From DAONJL01 sp035405645 [NCBI: bacterium] (GTDB lineage: Bacteria > JAGOBX01 > DAONJL01), in the NCBI GenBank assembly GCA_035405645.1, contig DAONJL010000004.1, positions 1-10,639 of the forward strand: a stretch of 10,639 nucleotides of DNA, in the 5' to 3' direction. Below, piece by piece: positions 7,708 to 10,639 of this stretch. Under the pieces are notes generated by a model. That model did no database searches and had not been told where the DNA came from. It worked only from the letters and a program-made list of their open reading frames with translations. Each line of letters opens with the position of its first letter. Position 1 is the first letter of the stretch. Position numbers and translations under genes: made by a program.

Positions 7708-7740
7708 ATTATCTCAATTTGAAAATTAAATGGAGATAAT
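7708..7740 (-). terminator. Hairpin directly after the barrel gene, possible weak terminator
   Basis: ATTATCTC (7708-7715) pairs with GAGATAAT (7733-7740). After one mismatch the stem continues for about six mostly AU pairs to a 3-nt loop. It abuts the stop codon of the outer-membrane protein gene. On the minus strand a T-rich tract (ATTATTTTTTTTC) follows about 9 nt later rather than directly, so it is a poor textbook terminator. It may instead protect the 3' end of the message. Confidence 0.45.
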
Positions 7741-9261
7741 TTAGTATTTAATAATATTTTTCACATCACTGGCAATTTTATCAAGTAAATCAAATAAATC
7801 TTCAACACTACCAAAATAATCTTTTTCAGATAATAAAAGTCCTAAATCTGTTGAATATACTTGAACTCTTATTATGAGTTTATCATTATTTATAAAGGAA
7901 TAATAGCCAGTAATTAAATAATCAGCATTTAAAAAAATACCTAATTTTCTTGCATCAGCAGAATTTTCTACTTTAACTATATTTAAAGAAGAACTATATA
8001 ATGAGATAATATCTTTTGGAATAAATTCAACAAATGGTGATTTAATTTTTATTTCTTTGATTATAATTTCAGGCACACTGTTATCTAATCGAATAATAAT
8101 ATTAGTATCAACGAAAGGACGAAAATCTAAAACAGCAATCTTAAATGATTTTACAATTTGTGGTGCTGTTTTTTCCTGTTCTTTTTCTTCTATAGCTTTC
8201 TTCGTCTCTTCTAATAATTTTTTCTTTTCTTCTTCTTTCTTTAATTTTTCTTCTACTTTTTCATATTGTATTTCAGTTGTTGGACCAAAACCAACATTAA
8301 AAGCAAATAAATGAGTACTTCCGCCAAAATTATTATCTGGTCGTTCGTAAGAATAATCAAGTGATGTTGAACCGCCTTTCAAAGAAAAACCAAAAGCATA
8401 CTTTAAATCTTTTTGTCCATATAAATCTTTTGTTAAACCAGCCCGAATAATAAAAGCATAATCGCTCGTTTTTGCTGGATACTGCAAATATTTAAAATAT
8501 TCTCTTCTTGGTGAAATAATAGCCCCTCCTAAATTACTCCAGATTAAAAACTCACTACCTAAATGAATTGATTTTAATTTTTCATCTTCAGCACCATCTA
8601 AATCTGTTAATATTTGTATTCTTGGATTTAATTCATATTTTATTCCAGTTCTGTATGCAAATAATTCATCTTCTTTTAAACCAGATGTCCACTTTTTATA
8701 GCCAAATAAATTAAATAATGAAATACCAAAGAAAAAATTTTCAGTTAATTTACCGATATAACCTAAATTCAAATTATATCCTTTTGCATTTCCATTTGTT
8801 ATATTACTACTTACTCTTGTATAACCTAAAGAAGCACCAAAAAAATTATTTTGGTCAAAAGGAAAAGCAAAAGTATAATGATAATAATTTTCGCTCCAAT
8901 CTAATCTGTCAAAAACAAAAATATCATTGTAATTATATTCAATCTTTGTATTTAAAACAGATAAAGAATGAAAGGTATTTTTAAAAGGAAAAGCATAAAT
9001 TAAAGCATTTTGCTTAATAAAATCAAGTGAATATAAATTACCAATATACATACCATAAAAATAATTTCTATTAATATTACTTATTGCTGCGGGGTTATAA
9101 GAAATTCCACTTATATCATTATTCATTGCTGTGAAAGCACCACCTAATCCACTTGCACGCACGCCATAATAAATATTACTCTGACCTATTATATCTGATG
9201 CTAATATTTGTAGGCACCATATATTCAAAATAATTAGCATTGTTAAAATTTTATATCTCAT
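7741..9261 (-). CDS. PorV/UPF0164-like outer-membrane barrel fused to a FlgO/CsgG-like domain
   Basis: The 506-residue protein begins with a signal peptide (MRYKILTMLIILNIWCLQIL, cleavage probably near ASD at 21-23). Residues about 25-326 look like a PorV/UPF0164 barrel of the FadL superfamily: the N-terminal YGVRASGLGGAFTAMNNDIS (32-51) followed by GISYNPAAIS (52-61) is the typical PorV start, and alternating aromatic strands follow. Residues 331-366 are a Lys/Glu-rich coiled coil. Residues 372-506 form a separate domain with KIAVLDFRPF (374-383), DARKLGIFLNADYLITGYYS (436-455) and IIRVQVYSTDLGLLLSEK (463-480), the pattern of FlgO/CsgG/TolB-N-like periplasmic domains. PorV shuttles substrates in the Bacteroidetes type IX secretion system, but related barrels exist without it, so a secretion role is only inference. 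AGGAG lies 6 nt before the ATG. Confidence 0.78.
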   Translation of the reverse strand: MRYKILTMLIILNIWCLQILASDIIGQSNIYYGVRASGLGGAFTAMNNDISGISYNPAAISNINRNYFYGMYIGNLYSLDFIKQNALIYAFPFKNTFHSLSVLNTKIEYNYNDIFVFDRLDWSENYYHYTFAFPFDQNNFFGASLGYTRVSSNITNGNAKGYNLNLGYIGKLTENFFFGISLFNLFGYKKWTSGLKEDELFAYRTGIKYELNPRIQILTDLDGAEDEKLKSIHLGSEFLIWSNLGGAIISPRREYFKYLQYPAKTSDYAFIIRAGLTKDLYGQKDLKYAFGFSLKGGSTSLDYSYERPDNNFGGSTHLFAFNVGFGPTTEIQYEKVEEKLKKEEEKKKLLEETKKAIEEKEQEKTAPQIVKSFKIAVLDFRPFVDTNIIIRLDNSVPEIIIKEIKIKSPFVEFIPKDIISLYSSSLNIVKVENSADARKLGIFLNADYLITGYYSFINNDKLIIRVQVYSTDLGLLLSEKDYFGSVEDLFDLLDKIASDVKNIIKY

Positions 9262-9267
9262 TCACTT

Positions 9268-9272
9268 CTCCT
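9268..9272 (-). promoter_or_regulatory. Shine-Dalgarno sequence of the barrel gene
   Basis: AGGAG on the minus strand, 6 nt before the ATG at 9259-9261. It lies just after the stop of the broken ATPase gene. Confidence 0.75.
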
Positions 9273-9281
9273 TTTTTATTA

Positions 9282-9883
9282 TTATTTTATTTCAAAATTA
9301 TTAATACAATTACAACCTGAAAAAATTAAACCAATTTTATGTAACTCTCCTTCATAATTCATTCTTATTTTGTATCTTTTTAATTGCTCTTCTACTTCTC
9401 TTTTTTTTCTAATGAATATTCTTCTACTATTACTACCTTTTATTTTTCCACTTTTTATTAACTCATCCAATATTTTAAAATTCTCTTCACAATTCTTGAT
9501 ATTAAATAAATTCCTTATTTTTGTACAATCACTTACTATATTTGAATCAAGCATTCTTTCAGGACTCTTATTTTCTTCATATTCAAAACTTGTAAAATAA
9601 TATAATATCATATCTGGATTAAATATTCGTTCTATTACACGACTGCTAAATAAATAACCATTATAATGTTTTTCTAATTCTTCAAATATTTTCTCTTTAT
9701 CTATTCCATTATTTCCATCTAATCGTTTTTCTAAAATATAACGAACTTCGCTATATGTAAAGCCCATCATTTCATTTAAGCCTTTTTCTATTGTTATATT
9801 TTTTTTATATTAAAGCCATAATTTTCTTCTGCAATAACTCGAAAATTACTTATTCCATAAGGTAATTTTATTTTTAATTTCAT
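9282..9883 (-). pseudogene. Broken AAA-ATPase / PD-(D/E)XK nuclease gene (PF09820 type)
   Basis: Three pieces of one family remain. A start at ATG 9881-9883 encodes 29 residues with LPYGISNFRVIAEENYGF, the typical N-terminus of these proteins, and stops at 9794-9796. In another frame, open from about 9809 to 9282, comes ITIEKGLNEMMGFTYSEVRY, then EKHYNGYLFSSR and NPDMILYYFTSFE, the late part of the ATPase-like domain (the YNGY motif is diagnostic). After about 9434 it jumps to REVEEQLKRYK and LHKIGLIFSG, the last strand and helix of the PD-(D/E)XK domain (PF08011). The P-loop, Walker B and nuclease catalytic residues are gone: about 200 residues are left of a usual 500 or more. At least two internal deletions and one frameshift are needed. 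The 162-codon frame from ATG 9768-9770 could still be translated, but a working protein is unlikely. Confidence 0.82.
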
Positions 9884-9889
9884 AAAAAA

Positions 9890-10639
9890 TTATTTCATTA
9901 CAACAATTGGAAATGTTTTATCAATATTTATTGTTGGTGAAACAACTTTTAATTTAACTAAATAAACACCATTTTTAACTAATGATGAAGCATCATTTCT
10001 ACCAGCCCATTCTAAATAATCAGCACTACTATTCCATTTAACTACTTTAACTAATTCACCTTTTAATGTATAAATTCGCATTTCGGCAAAATTTGTTCCA
10101 TCTGGCACTAATACTTTTAATGTTTGACCTGGTATTGTTGGATTGAATGATGGTTGATTATCAGTTTTACCGCTTATACCAACAGCAACAATTTTATTGT
10201 AATAAATATTTACAACAGCGGAAGAATCAGAAATATTATTATATTCATCTATACCAATCACATAAAATTGAGTTTTCGATGAATTAAAATCTAATTCCAC
10301 ATTCTGGAAAGTATAAGAAGAACCACCTTCCCAATCATCTGGTGTTTCTCTAAATTTTACATTATTTCTATATAAAATTATTTTCTTTTGTTTTTCTGCT
10401 TCGCCACTTGCTTCTACAACAACATTTAATCGGAATTCACCAGGTTTTACTTCATAATTATTTGTCGGACTTGTTATTGTTAAAACTGTAACATTTGCTT
10501 TATCAACTTTTATTATTGCTTTTTCTTCTATCTCTGCTTGTGCATTATTAAATGCATCAATAGCCTGTGAATAAAATTCAAATTCTATTTCTTTACCACT
10601 TAAAAAAGTTGGAACAGTCCATAAATAAGTAAATTTCTT
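9890..10639 (-). CDS. C-terminal part of a large secreted protein: Ig-like modules and FlgD-type Ig tail
   Basis: The frame is open from the right edge to TAA at 9890-9892, so 249 C-terminal residues are visible and the start lies outside the window. A GTG at 10298-10300 in this frame is an internal valine, not the start. Two tandem Ig-like modules end in similar strands (FYSQAIDAFNNAQAE at residues 22-36 of the visible part, and FYVIGIDEYNNISDS later). The last ~85 residues form a FlgD-type Ig domain (PF13860-like): FNPTIPGQTLKVLVP, then MRIYTLKGELVKVVKW and KNGVYLVKLKVV, ending FPIVVMK. Such tails are frequent on surface or secreted proteins of Bacteroidetes-like and candidate phyla, in some cases as sorting signals. 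The catalytic or binding part, if any, is out of view. The remnant ATPase gene starts 6 nt downstream. Confidence 0.8.
   Translation of the reverse strand, partial: KKFTYLWTVPTFLSGKEIEFEFYSQAIDAFNNAQAEIEEKAIIKVDKANVTVLTITSPTNNYEVKPGEFRLNVVVEASGEAEKQKKIILYRNNVKFRETPDDWEGGSSYTFQNVELDFNSSKTQFYVIGIDEYNNISDSSAVVNIYYNKIVAVGISGKTDNQPSFNPTIPGQTLKVLVPDGTNFAEMRIYTLKGELVKVVKWNSSADYLEWAGRNDASSLVKNGVYLVKLKVVSPTINIDKTFPIVVMK

Noticed and set aside
7650-7740. FMN riboswitch upstream of ribBA
   Set aside because: The gap is only 91 nt, contains no RFN-type conserved blocks, and the likely transcript start is next to the ATG. The gap upstream of ribH is also too short.
8057-8314. Plus-strand ORFs such as this one (also at 763-981, 1510-1707, 2510-2728, 3157-3387, 3513-3767, 6134-6466, 8718-8984 and 9370-9600)
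   Set aside because: All lie opposite well-supported minus-strand genes, have low-complexity composition and lack ribosome binding sites. They arise from the AT-rich complement of real genes.
9890-10300. A 136-codon gene starting at GTG 10298-10300
   Set aside because: The same frame stays open to the right edge of the window and the upstream residues continue an Ig-like module, so the GTG is an internal valine of a longer gene.

Overview
The window is about 10.6 kb of very AT-rich bacterial DNA (roughly a quarter G+C by eye). Every gene I can support lies on the minus strand, so the genes read from right to left. The GT9 (lipopolysaccharide-type) glycosyltransferase and the PorV/UPF0164-like outer-membrane barrel point to a bacterium with two membranes. 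The PorV-like barrel, FlgD-type Ig tail and decaying AAA-ATPase/PD-(D/E)XK gene together are typical of uncultivated candidate-phylum lineages (for example WOR-3, Firestonebacteria or Goldbacteria-like genomes), but I cannot place it more precisely. ribH and ribBA both end in TGA at the expected protein length, so the code is the standard one.

Right part (about 7.7-10.6 kb), cell surface: a large secreted protein, cut by the right edge, ends in two Ig-like modules and a FlgD-type Ig domain. Six bases after its stop comes a wreck of a PF09820-type AAA-ATPase/PD-(D/E)XK gene, with start, middle and end still recognisable but the core deleted. Then comes a PorV-like barrel fused through a charged coiled coil to a FlgO/CsgG-like domain. 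A hairpin sits directly after its stop.

Centre (3.0-7.65 kb), metabolism and housekeeping: ribBA (start of riboflavin synthesis), ribH (lumazine synthase), nusB (transcription antitermination), a membrane-anchored protein with about 16 TPRs, and a small MpsC/DUF2294-like protein. ribH/nusB overlap by 4 nt and nusB/TPR by 17 nt, so translation is probably coupled. ribH also has a perfect-consensus sigma70-type promoter whose -35 box contains the ribBA stop codon. ribBA seems to have almost no leader.

Left part (0-3 kb): rho has a strong promoter and a leader of about 190 nt with two hairpins that can pair in alternative ways, then a consensus Shine-Dalgarno sequence. A GT9 glycosyltransferase overlaps the end of rho by 20 nt. 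Downstream are a hairpin exposing a CCCTCCC loop and a strong GC-rich terminator, which together could be a 3'-UTR small RNA. The first ~360 bases hold no intact gene, only short open stretches that may be decayed coding DNA.

No tRNA, rRNA, CRISPR array, intact insertion sequence or FMN riboswitch was seen. The points most worth checking are the rho leader, the candidate small RNA, the barrel-FlgO fusion with its neighbour, and the decaying nuclease gene.
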